The translations under genes and the position numbers were made by a program. From Onchocerca volvulus (taxonomy: Eukaryota > Nematoda > Chromadorea > Rhabditida > Onchocercidae): a DNA stretch of 64,000 nt. Below, in pieces: positions 1 to 13,500 of this stretch. Every line of letters begins with the position of its first letter. The first letter of the stretch is position 1. The notes below the pieces were generated by a model, which saw nothing but the letters and a program-made list of their open reading frames with translations, was not told the DNA's origin and made no database searches. The stretch is taken from assembly GCA_000499405.2 (NCBI GenBank), contig HG738140.1, forward strand, positions 7,901,560 to 7,965,559. Reading direction: 5' to 3'.

Positions 1-3000
1 GTCAATATTTTGGGGCCAAGAGGCACTTACCAATTACTATTTTATGATTCAATGATTAAAAACGATAGCTAGCACCTCAAGAATGACGAGAGAAAGATTA
101 TGCTTGTAATCGTTGCGACTTTCCGGAAAACATCAACAAATAAGAGAAGGGCCGTGATATTTTTAAAGAAAAACAAACAACAAAATGCACTTTATCGGCT
201 GCATTTTGCCAAATGGATAATGATTTTTTGCTGATTTAAACTATGAGAATAATCTGAATTTGATTGGATTTCAACGTTTTTCGAAAAAATTTGCACAAAA
301 TATCTAAAAATTCCACGAAAGTTAGGAAAAAAAAAAGCCAGACAAAGTAAAATTAATTCCTCTGCCCTTATTACAGATGCCACGGAAATAGTGCATTTTC
401 AGGAAGCAACTTGGAGAACTTGGAGATTAAAATAGAACTGATAGATAAACAAAAATTGCAAGAGTTCTAGTTGTTGCCAATAATATATAATTAAAAAATG
501 ATTTTTAGCAATGTAATGTAACACGTTATCCGACTAAGAAGGTTAATTTATTATAATTACTGTTCTTTGTTGCTATTTTATCTTTATTTTATTGGCAAGC
601 TATTCGAGTTCATCTATGAAATGATTCAAAATATAACTTAACAGTTGGTGAGGTAGTAACACACACTCATGCAGCTCTCAACTTTCCCTAATTAATAGTA
701 ATTAGTTGCTAGCAGAGTGAGAGGAAAGGAAGAATATAATTTGCAGGATTGATATTAATCATTAAAATTTAATAAATGAATGAATGTAATAAGTGGATGC
801 AAATAGGAATCAATGAGCAATGATTAATTAACAACCTGCTAACAACAACTTGCTATGCGTAGAAAAAGGGGGTGTGTGAAAGAATGTTTATTTCTGTGTG
901 AATATCGCTTCTTTGATAAAATTTTTAAGATGAATATTAATCATGGTAACTTAATAAATAAATATAAATAGGTAAAATGAAAAGATATATGATGGAATCT
1001 TGAAAATGCGAATTGAAAGACGAGAAAAAAGATGATGATTCTAAAGACAAAAATATCTTTAATTTTGTAATATCAAAGATTTTGTCCCGGAAAAATGGAA
1101 ACAATGGGAATTGAAAATGGCAAAAAATGAATGATAATATTGGATAGTTTCAGGATAGGAAAAGGACGAAGAAAAAGAAGAGCCGTAAAGTAGGATTCAA
1201 AAACAGGTGAATTTAAGGATGAAGGATGATTGAGATAGAATGGAAAAATCTAAAGCTAATAAGTAAGAGAATAAGCTAAATAGTTTGCTAAATGTCGAGA
1301 ATGAAAAGAGAACTAAAGGAATCAAAGAACGAAACTGAAAACTTTTGTCTTCATACTTTTCTGGAGCCATTTAACTTCTTTCTTCCTATTTTCTTCACCT
1401 CTCTTGTGATGAATGATACATTTTAAATGGCCTCAACAAGATGTTATTTTTAAGGTAAAAGATTCGCAAAATACATTCATGAACTAAACCTACACAGGTT
1501 TTTTTTTTCATCACATTATCATTATCAGCATCATCAATTGCTCTTATCTCCATTAATCATTAACATCGAACTTTCTTCTGTTCCTTTCTCCGTCCGCTCC
1601 TTTTCATCAACTTCCCTGCAACTTTCAACATCTCATTTTTTTCTTTTTTGAAATCCTTTTTGTTCCTTTCTCTCCTCTTAATTGCTTTCTTGATTTATTG
1701 GTTAAAGCTTATATATTCAAATCTCGAACTATTTTCATTTATTCCATTAACAATGTTGCAAAGATCGTTTCCTCTAATTTGTTAAAAGTTTCGTTTATTC
1801 AGCGAACTTCTCTACTGAAAGCTTTGCGAACCAATGTAGACTTCAAGGACTCTTTGAAGGAAGCTGTTGAAATTTCACGAGAATTGTTCGGAGAATCATT
1901 CAACACCAGCATTTTCTGAGTTACCAAATTAAAGCTGAAAAAGGCTTACTCATTTGAAAATTAGAAACAAAATTGAAGACAATTCTTTCTGAAAGCTTTT
2001 GACCAAACAAATGACACAAGTAAAAAACAAGTTGACATTAAAGCTGATTTAGAAGATTCACAATGATCTGATTTAGAATCAATGACGATGTTAATAACAA
2101 ACAGCAAAGAGAAGGTTTGAAAAATTGTTTAGTGAAGCAAATATTAAATTATAGAAGATCGGATCATTTACAATAATTTATCAGCAAACATCAAAATCAG
2201 CGTATTCTAGAATAATTCGCTCTCTCTTAAGAAGTTTGGAAGCAGAAATTGATGGTTATTGGCATAATATTGAAATGAAGGAAATGGATAAATGAATCAT
2301 AACGTTATGTCTGGCATATATTCAACAATTTTAATGCTAAATCAGTAATAAAATTGCTTTTTTTGAAATTTCACGTTGGGAAAATTAATATTTTCAAGTT
2401 TTTTTGTAATCATTTTATCTGTTTTGCTTATTAGTTGCATTTATATTGACTCTGATTAGAATATATATTGATACATATGTTTGATGAAGCAATAGGCTCA
2501 ACTTCTTGTTTTTTATAAATTGCAACTTGTCCTTTTTTTCTTTTTTTTTTTTTTTTAAATCGATATTTATTGTTCACACATTTGTAGTATCACTAATTTT
2601 TGCCATTCTAGCTGGAAATTGATATCTCTTCTACCTGCCAACGAGCATTTTTCTGCTGTAATATTCTTCAAAAAAAAAAAGTTTAGCTATAGCTTTGTCG
2701 ACCCGTAAAAATTATGAAAAAGCCATATCCAATATTATTTTCCAATAATAAACTTTGATTGTGTTATATATAGCGCATAAATCCTATTAATTTCTACTTC
2801 AAAATTTTATTCCTCTCAATTATATCTTTTATGAGAATAATAAAAAAATTATGCCTATACGGGAATAATAAAAAATTTAATTAATTTATGAGGAACGAAG
2901 CAGCTTTTTATCATCAGTCTATGGACAATAGAGAGATGACTTAAAATTTATATTTCAGTAAAAATAGACATTACAAGAATTTTTCGTGATATAAGAAAGA

Positions 3001-5610
3001 AAGAAAATGGTGAAGAGGAATTTGTCAATCGATTTCTGTATTTTCGTTTTATAAAAAATTGCTTATCAGAGTTTTCAAAATATATCGGATATCGATGGAT
3101 TTAACCAGTCAATAAAATCAATAAATTTAAGAAAAAAAAGTTTTCGAAAACATTATAGAAGAAAATCGACGATGAAAAACGAGAATTTGATTGATTTGAG
3201 ATTATAGGCTTGTTTCGTTTAGATCTCGAGTAACTTTGAACAAACTGAGCAGTTTGTATGAGTATTATTGAAATCTTACTTATATAATAAAGTATTGGCT
3301 ATATTTATCAAATATATGCTTTGCGACAGGCACGGAAATTTTGTGCGATTCGAAATAATTCTCAAAGAAAAACGATTCGAGAAAGTCTGAAAGAAAAATA
3401 GATTGACATGAAAATCTAAATTTTGTCTAAGACAATATTCATCATCTATTTTAATTATGTCATTCGTTGAATGTTACGTAGAGTTTGATAATTTAAATTT
3501 TTTTCAGAAGACATTCTTGGTGTATAACTGTAATTTTCTCCAAAAGAATAACTAATTCTTGCTTCAAATTTGATCTGATAAAATGGATTATGCAAATTTT
3601 TTAGGCAATTTTGAAAGGTGTTGTTTCCAATATTTTTCCTGTTCGACAAATTTAGAATCTATTGCTGAAAAGAATCGAATTGATTCTAGCATAAACATAT
3701 TATAATCAAAATATTATATTGCAAAAATATTTCTCACATCATTCATCACTCAAGATGAATATAAATGAATGCTACCATATCTAATGTAATTCTCATCTAT
3801 GTTTGCGATTGCCAAGCTTTATATTCAATGGGAAATACCGGGAACTAATTCACATGCAAATGTTTCTGATCTTAACCTAACTTGTATACAATGATGGGAG
3901 AGTGGTGAAGAAAAGCCATAACAAAAGGATTACTATCGATTGGAGGAAAAGGAAATTTGTCTCAAAGCTGATTTGGGTAACGTGGCGATTGTCCTCATTC
4001 ATTTCTCACCTGAATATATTCGTCATCAACTAAAATCCCGAGAAATATCCCTACTATCCCCTCTACAAATATCTGAACTATCAGCAACCGATAAGAAAAT
4101 TCTATATTCCAACTGTCGATCGATATTCTTATCAGTTATCGTTAATCCATTCAACCCCGATAAACTCTTCATTGGAAGTGTTACACTTTCAATAATTATT
4201 GTCTGCAACAGTTGATCGAAAAAATATTTTTTCATGACATCTGTCACATTTGTTAGATGAAGATGAAGTGGACGATCATTCAGGCTATATCAATTATAAC
4301 TCTCAATTTTTAATCTTTATTCTTTCAATCATACACCGTTCACTAGTATTCGTCTGCTTTTTTTTTCTTCAATTTATTATTAATGGTTTAAATTGTAAAA
4401 CGAAAACGGTGACAGCTTGAAAAATGGTGACTTAGAAATAACTTGGAATGAATGAAACACAAAAAATAAAACTTTTTAGTTTCTTTGATCTCTCTCATAT
4501 TATCAAATATTTCTGATACACTCAGTGCAAAATTTGAACCATAAAGAAACGATGCTTTTAAAAAATATCATACTTTTTGCAGAATTGAAAGCTAAAATGG
4601 ATTTTCCGTGCAGTAAGTTGCAGAAGTGCAGCACAGATTCTACATATTTGGGAAAATATGCAATGTTTGCAATTCTGAAAAGCAAATCCATTTTCAAATA
4701 AAGGATTGCTCTAATCGTAAACTATTTTTCATTTGTAATGTCTTGAAAAAGCTTTGCCATATTTTTATAGTAAAAACTGTATAAAATTCAAATTGTTCGC
4801 TATTTTTTAAAATTTCAAAAAGATTTTTGAAGGGTTCAACAAAAGTACACATTATGAGGAGAATTTTAAAATTTTTTAAATCAAAAGATGATAAAGAGAT
4901 ATCAGAGATGATTTGCGTCATTTTAAAATTCACTTCTTAGCTTTTATTTTTGATTTAAAAATTTTTTCATAAATGATAAAATATCGTTCTGAAAAAATTC
5001 TCTAGACAAAAATTAGATTTATTAGGAAAATTAAGAACGAATCTTTGGAAACAAAATCTCTGTATACTTTTTGATCTGACTGGAAGAAAACATTTCTGTG
5101 GAATTTTAACATACATAGAATAATAAAAATGCATTTCAAACCAAATAAGAAATGAAAATACTTCCATAGTTTACGTATACTTGAGAAATAATAATGTAAA
5201 ATTTAATTTGAATTTTTTGTTTTTATTCTTTTTATTGTCATAAAGATAAAGGTTATCACATATCACCTCATCTACTGATATTTTTTCACTGCAATCTAAG
5301 GTCTCAATGGCGACACAACATCTAATGAACTATTCATATGAATGCTCTTCAAAAAAAAAAAAAAAAAGACCAACCTTTTTCCTGTTTCAATAATTTCTTT
5401 CTCTGAGCCTCTTCCTTTTCTCTGAAATAGTCCAGAAATTATTCTTTGACTTTCAAATGGGTTTTTTTTTTTTTATTTGAAAATATCGAATTTATTTGAA
5501 TTTAAGAATGTTGGATGATGAAAATTTATGCAATATGTCGTTTTCAGCAAGATTTGAAATACTTCCAGTCTGCATCATGAATTTAAAAAAAAAAAATTTC
5601 GATAATTTTT
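1..5610. other. gene-poor AT-rich region
   Basis: I see no gene that can be supported here. Open frames are short, rich in Phe/Ile/Asn/Lys and lack recognisable motifs or consistent splice sites. A stretch around 1100-1340 is purine-rich. One copy of a dispersed repeat occupies about 3680-4240 and is listed separately. A frame at 1698-1919 ends in a moderately amphipathic run but matches no family I know. Confidence 0.6.
3680..4240 (+). repeat. dispersed repeat, copy 1
   Basis: About 560 bp that matches, with scattered mismatches and small indels, the reverse complement of about 25760-26332. Shared blocks include CATCATTCATCACTCAAGAT, GATTGCCAAGCTTTAT and AATAATTATTGTCT in the same order. 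Both copies contain frames in related positions, but stops and indels interrupt them, so neither looks functional. No terminal inverted repeats or target-site duplication could be fixed by eye. It may be a non-autonomous mobile element or a duplicated gene fragment. Confidence 0.8.
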
Positions 5611-5628
5611 TTAGGCTTAGGCTTAGGC
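5611..5628 (+). repeat. interstitial (TTAGGC)3 telomere-type repeat
   Basis: Three perfect tandem copies of TTAGGC, the telomere repeat of most nematodes, lie directly after an A/T-rich run. Three units are far too few for a chromosome end, so this is an interstitial site. It may be chance, or a relic of break repair by telomerase. Confidence 0.85.
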
Positions 5629-7371
5629 TATGTAATCCAATTAATGAATTTTGCTAGCAAGAATTCGTGGTTTCAACTCTTAATAAACAAAACACATATT
5701 TCGAATTACTGAAATAATCTTTGATTCACAATGAAGAATAACTTCTACTTTGTCAACTCTTTATCAAATTCATTATCTGTCATGCATCTTTGTCTTATAA
5801 GTATCTTCGTATTATAATTTAAAAGAAAAAAAAAGATGAAATTCAACAATTATTTAAATTAAAGACAACGACAGAAGCGATTTGAAGCAATTAATTTCTG
5901 ATTAATTTTTCTTTCCTTTTTTTTTTTTCGTTGAAAATTCAAAACCAGAATTATTCCACAATGATAGAATAGCTGAAGAGAATAATGTCAACAAAACATA
6001 ATCAATGAATACTTGCATTAATTAATGTTTTTCGTCGCCTGCTATTTCGAAGAGAATACAACATTTTTCATTATGATATGATTAGATAGAAAAATTTTGT
6101 AAAAAAAAAAGATCAAATTTTTCACTATTTACAAGCAACTATCAAACCAGTTTATGAAACTTTGAATTTAAAAAAAAAAAAAATGACAAAAAAATTTGAA
6201 AAAACTAAATCGGACAAACACTTCAGCATTTGAATTAATGTCGCTCGAAACTAACAATATCATGATAAAAATTCATAAATTTCTGGGGAAAAGAAAAGTA
6301 TTAACAACGGATTTTTGCAGAATCCATCGATAGCAATATTACTGTAAATGGAAAGGATTTGTTCGCAAAAATTAAAGACAAAAGAAATAATTCTAGATTT
6401 CGGCCGTCTCTTCTCGACCTCCTTGAGTTACGGGATAGAAGCCGTTGAAGGGAATTATTTGTTTACACAGTGAAAGAAGTCGAAGTTTTTGCTAATCGTT
6501 TCGGAGTGTCATTTTTCTTTAATGTAATAATGCAAAATTCGTCAAAAGATTTAAGATTTAAGCATGCAAGAGATTAGCAACGAAGATTATCACAAGTGAT
6601 AAAGTTGAACATGTAATTGCTTCATTTAGAAGAACATATCACTAATGTATAGTTTTGTCATTGATAATCAAAATTTTGGAATAAATCTTCAAAGAATTAG
6701 AGATAAATAGTAATATTTGATAAAATTGTAAAGTAGCTCATTTTCATATAGTTAATTAATTAAATTTTTTCGTTTAAAGCGATTAATTTCATTTATTCAA
6801 TTTATTCTTTGAACGTTTACAGTTGAAGAGTAAAATTAAGTATATTTCTAAATTCAGATGAATACATAGTTGTTTCAATTTTTGATAATAAAATTTTCTT
6901 CTTCTTCTTCTGAATGATTGCAAAAAAAAAAAAAAAAAAAAAAAAAAAAGAAATCCGTTTTAATCATTTTCATCTATGTCATATGAATTTCTTATACTTC
7001 TTGAAATTCATTTAACATTCTCTAGTTCCCCTAATTTTTCTAACCCTTTTATTGATTTATTTATTTTTTTCTAGTTTTCATCTAGTTTTTAAATTTTGTT
7101 TTGAAAATTTCCAACTTTTTTTGTCGGAATTTTTTTTTCTAGCCAGGATTTTTTTCAAACTTTCAAATACTTTGAAAAGAATTCGAAATGAAAGAAATGA
7201 AACAATCATTTTGCAGATATAATCTAGAAAATTTCAAGAAGACTAAAACTAGCCAAACTATATCGATGAAATTTATTGCTGTTGCTTCAATCATTCAAGT
7301 TTTTATTTGATATCCATAAGATTTATATTCGTATTTTTCACTTTTTATTAATATTTTTTGTTAGTGAAGAA
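5629..7371. other. AT-rich stretch, no gene seen
   Basis: Only homopolymer runs, including a 28-base poly(A) at 6922-6949, a CTT microsatellite just before it, and short unrelated open frames. A less AT-rich patch at about 6400-6560 has no recognisable protein in either strand. Confidence 0.5.
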
Positions 7372-7553
7372 CGAATAGTTCAATGACTGATCTCTTTGAT
7401 AAGAACAATAAATGATCAAATAGTTCAAAGACTGATCTCTTTGATAAGAACAATAAATGATCAAATAGTTCAAAGACTGATCTCTTTGATACGAACAATA
7501 AGTGATCAAATAATTTAAGGACTGATCTTTTTTAAAAGGACAATAAATGATCA
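7372..7553. repeat. 45-bp tandem repeat, about four units
   Basis: Four head-to-tail units with period 45 bp; a typical core is AGTTCAAAGACTGATCTCTT followed by TGATAAGAACAATAAATGAT. The first three units are almost identical and the fourth is degenerate, as expected at the edge of a minisatellite. Because 45 is divisible by three, the minus strand reads as a repeated 15-residue open frame, which I treat as a by-product. Units abut without unique spacers, so this is not a CRISPR array. Confidence 0.9.
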
Positions 7554-10500
7554 ATTTTAGCTTATCTCTTCACGAAAAGCACTGCTTAAAACAAAATAAA
7601 CTAAACTGCATCGATGATTATTTCTATGAGCATTTTTAGCATTGTGAGTAAACAAATTATTGATCTGTAATTACTGAAATTTGTGCTTTTTCTTCAAAAT
7701 CAAATTAATCCTTTCATTTACTATCCAATTAATTATCCAGGCTATCTGCATTGTGCATCTTCAATTCTCAACTATTAATTATTGCTTTTTTCTGCAAATT
7801 TCATTTGATCTTAGTTGGCTGATTAGCTTTTTCAACCTATTTTGTCATATATCTGGCTTGATTGTCGAATGTGACTTATGCGTCAGTGTTACGTCCCAAT
7901 TACGTGAAAACGTAATGCTACTGGCCAATTATTACGTAGAAACTGTCAAAAATATTGCACAAAATACGGTATAAAGTAAAAAATCCCATTGAATTCAAGA
8001 ATCTATGAAATACTTAACGTTCAAAGTAGTATTATCTTCTGCAAATTGTTCCATTGTTATTCTGTCTCCGTCATTGTCACCTAATATTGATGTTTCGTAT
8101 TGCTGAGTTTCCATTCATTATCTATGACATGATGATGATATCGAAAACCTTTTGATCAATTGCTATCGATCAATTCAGTATTTTTTTTTTAGTTAAATGA
8201 TATCTGAGATTAAATTCCCTTCCAAATTTACCACAGATTATAAGTGATTGCTACGGCCATTATTAAATATTTTTCCAAACATGACAGTTTGTGAAAATTG
8301 GCAGATAATGGTAAAATTTGAATTATCATTTTTTGCTCATTCCAGTTGATACATTTTATTTATCAAAAAAAAAATTTCTCGAAAACTTTTGAAATTTTTG
8401 AGAAATTTGTCTAATGTGTGACAAATTTGTCAACTTCCTGACAACCAAAATGAGTCAACTTCCTCATTTGTGATATTAAAGTTGCACTGCACTTTTATTA
8501 TTCGATACTTTTTTAGTAAATGAAACGCGAAATAACTTATCCAGTTGACGCCATTAATTAAAATCGAAAAAATTTTTTAATATATATTCAAAAAAAAATT
8601 TTCAGTACTATTTTAAAAGTATATTTTGAGATGAATCTGTAGTAAAAAGAAAAAAATAGGCAAAACTGTCTGGAAACTCGATTAATTAGCAAAGTATAAT
8701 TAATCACAACTTGGAGATAGTTGGAATTTTGAGAAGAAAAAAAAAGAATAATCCGAAAAATGTGAAACAGATAGTAAATATGCTACAGAATTAATGATAA
8801 AAAGTGATAATATACATTGGTAAATAGAAGTAAAATGGAAGAAAATTATGATTTTTGATAATTTTCAATTATGATTGTTGAGAAATGCTTAATAATGCTT
8901 GAAAATGATATTTATTCAATGATCAGTGATTGATATCAACTTTCATAGCCAAAATCTGCGAAAATATTATTAACGATGAAATTTGAGTAACAAAATTTTC
9001 CAAATAATAAAAGAAAAACAAATCGGATTTATTTTTCAAGCTCATTACAGTAAAAAGTTTATATAAATCAGGAAGAAACGACGATTCAATGATTTATGAT
9101 CATTAAATTGAAGATTTCTCGGAATTTTCCTATCAATTTTTGGTTTTATTTTTGAAAATTCAATTGAAAGTACTTACTGTTTCAAATTTAAGCCATAAAG
9201 CATCGAACGAAGTGATTTGGATCGTTTTTTTATCGATTTTCGTTTTTGATCATTTGATAAGATCCCATCCGATGTTTTCTGTGATTGTCGCCTCTTATGA
9301 CGATTTTTTTCAATTGATCGTGATAGCTTACAAATTTTTTTCAATTAATAACAATATCATTGTCGGTAGTCGTAATTAATTAATTAATTAATAATTACAT
9401 ATATCTGATGTTGGTAATTAAAAATCGTCTTACTGTTTAATTATTCACTTAAATTGTCTAGAGTTGCTTGTGTCAATTGGAAAGATCAATTTTTTCTTGT
9501 TATGCAAACACATGAATTAATCTTCTGATCAGGTTACATGAATTTGTTTAGAATGAAAAGTTACGAGTGATGCAAAGATTTTCTTCCTTCGTGAAGATGA
9601 TGGTTCATTTCTCTTCGATTCATCTTCATCGAGATCCGATGATAAGTACATTTTCGAAGTGATAAAAGCACTGAAATATTTGTTATTGCAAAAAAACTGC
9701 AATATTTTTTTGATAATAAAAAAAATTCAAATTATTTAGTAAAAATTCGCAAATTTTTTTAACTTTGAAAATACATTTGTATGAAATTTACAATTTAAAT
9801 TAATTGAACAAATCTTAAAAACTTAAATATTAATAACTTATTAAATTTATTTTATGCAAATAATTCCAGAAAGTTTGTGTAAGAAAAGCTAAAAATTGTG
9901 GTTTTTTGGATAGATGAAAAATAAAATAATTTCTATTATTTCTTATGAAGGAATATTTTTAGCCTTTTTTTTTTTTCAAAAAGTAAAGAAAAATGAAAAC
10001 TTCATGGTTTATAGGCGTTTGTTCATACGCTGAATCAAGCGTGATATATCAGAAATGTTTGATTGACACGATAATTTGTTGATATTTCCCAAATCAAAGC
10101 AGCAATATTTGATTTTTCACATAAACTGAAAATAGTTCTTATACTGTTTTCTTATTGATTATGCAATTAGATATGCTGATAACGTGATAAAAATTATGAG
10201 AAACATATTAGATTCTGATTATTTTGTGCCAAAGATAAATGCAAATAACGATTTCTACAAAAGTAACAAAATGATAGATGGGAAATGAAATTAAATAAAA
10301 ATTCATATGATTAAAACTGGAATTGAAAGTATTGACAAAACTTTAAATAGAAGCATTTTTTATCATTTAAAAAAAAGAGTGGTCCTATCATTCGGATAAT
10401 TTTCCTTTCCTAACCGCTCGAATTTTTATATGTCCCATGTAACTTCAATTATTCCTAATAATTTTCAATCTAAATCCAAATTTAGTGCTCTCTCAAATTG

Positions 10501-13500
10501 AAGTTTTTTCTTCCCCAATGATTTAGTAGCTTCGACATTTTAAATTTTAAGTCGAAGCTCTACTGAATTATCGAAAAGAAAACAAAACGACATTGAATAC
10601 ATTCAAGGGAATATTTTTAAATGAAAAAAGTGGCAAAGCTCAGTTGCATAATTGAACATTTTCTTTAATAAAGTGGGAAAGAGCACGAAAGAGTTGAATT
10701 TGAAATATTTTACAAATTCATTATATTCTTTCAGGCACTATATTAAAACAAAAAAAGAATTTGGAGAGAGAGAGAGAGCCACCAACAAAAAAGAAGTCGA
10801 TAACAAAAAAAAAAATTTTTTGTTGTGTTGTTGTTGTGTGTTAAAATGGTTAAAAAAAACTCATTGATCTTTATCAAATATTGGAAGAAAAAAAGAAGTA
10901 AAAATTTTATTATTTTTGGATGAAATCCAATTTGGAAATTTGTTTGCACTATTTGCTTGTTGTATGAAATGACCCAGGTTGCTCAGGTGGAAGTTATTTT
11001 TGAATAATAAAAGTAAAAATTCCTGGAATAATCGAAGTTTTTTGGCAACAGCGTTTCAACTTTTCTCTAGTAATGATGATTTTGAAAGATTTTCCACAAA
11101 CACTTGTCTCAGACTTTTTACGATAGCTGAGTTTTTCCCATATAACTAAGTAGCAATACATTTAATTAACGATAAAAGTATTTTCATAAAAATTTGTTGC
11201 AAATATTTTTTTTTATGTGAAAAGAATTGAGCAAAAATATTTTTGTAGTTATTTTTCAGAGTAAAAATTAAAGGTCAATTTTGGATGCAATAAATTTTAT
11301 GATGGAAAAAGTATTCATTCAAGTGGATTTACGATGAAAGTAGGGAAAATGTAGTTTTGCAAGAAAAGTTCAAAAAAAAAAAAAAAAGAAAAAGAAAAAA
11401 AAGAAAATTAAAGTAGTCATAAATGTTTGACGAAAATCCTTTCAGTGACATAAAAAGATAAATTTTTCATAAATATCATATATTTAATCAATTTTTCTAA
11501 CAACATTGGGATGATTCATTAAGTTTTTATATTAATGATCGTAAATGATAATATTATTAACAATAAAAAGAGATTAGGGAAAAATATGCTATCGTATTTC
11601 TTCACTAATCGAATAAAATATCGAAAAAAAAAAAAAAAAAAACGAAAACCAAACGAATAAAAAAGTTTTTGCATTTCTCACTTTAATTTTTCATTCAACT
11701 AAGCAAATTTTTGTTTATTTGCAGTTATTACTAGTATAAATTTGTATAATTTGCTATAAAATCAATGAATCATACCTTTACGAATCAAAACTACCCTACT
11801 TAATCCAGAAAAGCAAAAATTTGCGTATAAATAGGTTTTTTATAAGTTTTACGATGGCGAACCTGTAATATAACGGATAAAGAATTTTTTTATATCTTCG
11901 GAAAAATCATTTGCTTCTTCAACTTATTTTTTTTTCAATTCTCCTTTTTAATTATTTTTTACAGCTATCATCTTTCTATCCAATGACAAAAATGTAGAAA
12001 AATATGCCGAAAACATTTTTAATTTCAATGACATGAAATAACGAACATGTTAATATTGAAGTTTTTGAGGTTTAATTAAATGTTTTTTGAATTTGTTGGA
12101 ATTTTTATTTTTTTACTTTAATGATAGAAATAGCTGTCCTTTCCATATTTTCTTACCAAATGACCCGCACTTTTAGCTAAATAAACGATAAATTTCCAAC
12201 TTTAAGAGAATAAAAGTAATATTAAAATTTATAGGGAAGTAGACATTAGGTTTCAAGACAACATGAATTTTACTTAAATATTTGATTTAAACATGCATTT
12301 CATCTTTAATTTGAGCAAGTTTATTTAATTACTTAGACAGCTGTTGAGTATGATTATTGTCAGCAAAGTTTTAAAAACTCCATCAAAAGTTTAACTACGA
12401 AGTAGACGGAAAATACATGTAATTCTCAACTAGCAATTTTTCTGAAAAATTATATTATTTTTCTTCTCTTTTTGTCTTTATTGCTGACCAGTTGATATTT
12501 TCTATGATCATTTGATATTTAAAGCTATAAATATTATTCTAAAGTTTTGTGTTTACTTGATAAAATCCTTTCGTTTTGTGTGTCATGATTTTATACATCA
12601 TATGATATTCAAGAAAACTACAAATACTATTCTATAATTTTTGCTTATTTTGATAAAGTTTGTTATAAAATAAAGCATTCTATAATGATTACAGAATGAT
12701 GAAATGAACAAGCTAAAAAGACTCAAAATTATTATAAATTTTGAAAAAGAATTGCAAAAAAGACGGAAATTTAATATTTCACAAACATGCTTGAAAACCA
12801 TCAATTTACATAATTCACGAAACTTTCCATCAAACTATGGGCAAAGTTTTATTTCTCATCAATCATAATACGGTAGATTGGAAGAATTTTTACTATCACA
12901 AACGAACGAATCTACATGATTGTATGAGATACGAATAGCCCGAATTTAATCAATTAGAATGTCGAAAACTTTAGTTTCTTGCAAAAGAGGAAAAAGAATG
13001 AATATTTTGAAGAGTAGTTTTGAAAAAGTTTTCTGATAGAAAAAAAGTTCGAAAAAAAAGCAAGAAATTCTTCCTCATTTGTTAATACTAATAAAATATG
13101 AATATGCATAACAAATGAACAAATTTTCAAACCAATTTCTACTTGTTGAATACACGATTGATTGCTTTGTAATAATGAATGAAATTTGGTTTTTCATTTA
13201 TTCTTTTCTTTTTTTTTTCGTGAATAATAAAAAACAAAATTTTAAAAATAGTTCAAACAATAATTCATTTTCAGTTTTTTTCTTTTTTTTTTTTTTTTTT
13301 TCAACAAACAAAACTTGAAATAATTCAAAATCATCCATACATTTGACACTTTGAAGCTGAATTTAAAAGTATGACATTTGCAGATTGATGGAAATATCAC
13401 ACGCGTGGAAAATATCAACTATGTAATAATTAATTAAGCAAAAAAAAAAAAAAAAAAAAAGAAAATGCAAGAATGCAAAAAATGAAAATGTATGAAAGAG

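Noticed and set aside
1698..1919. 73-codon frame as a small gene.
   Set aside because: No family features, no partner exons, no clear upstream acceptor.
7348..7554. Repeat array considered as a CRISPR locus.
   Set aside because: The 45-bp units are directly adjacent with no unique spacers, in a eukaryotic context; it is a minisatellite.
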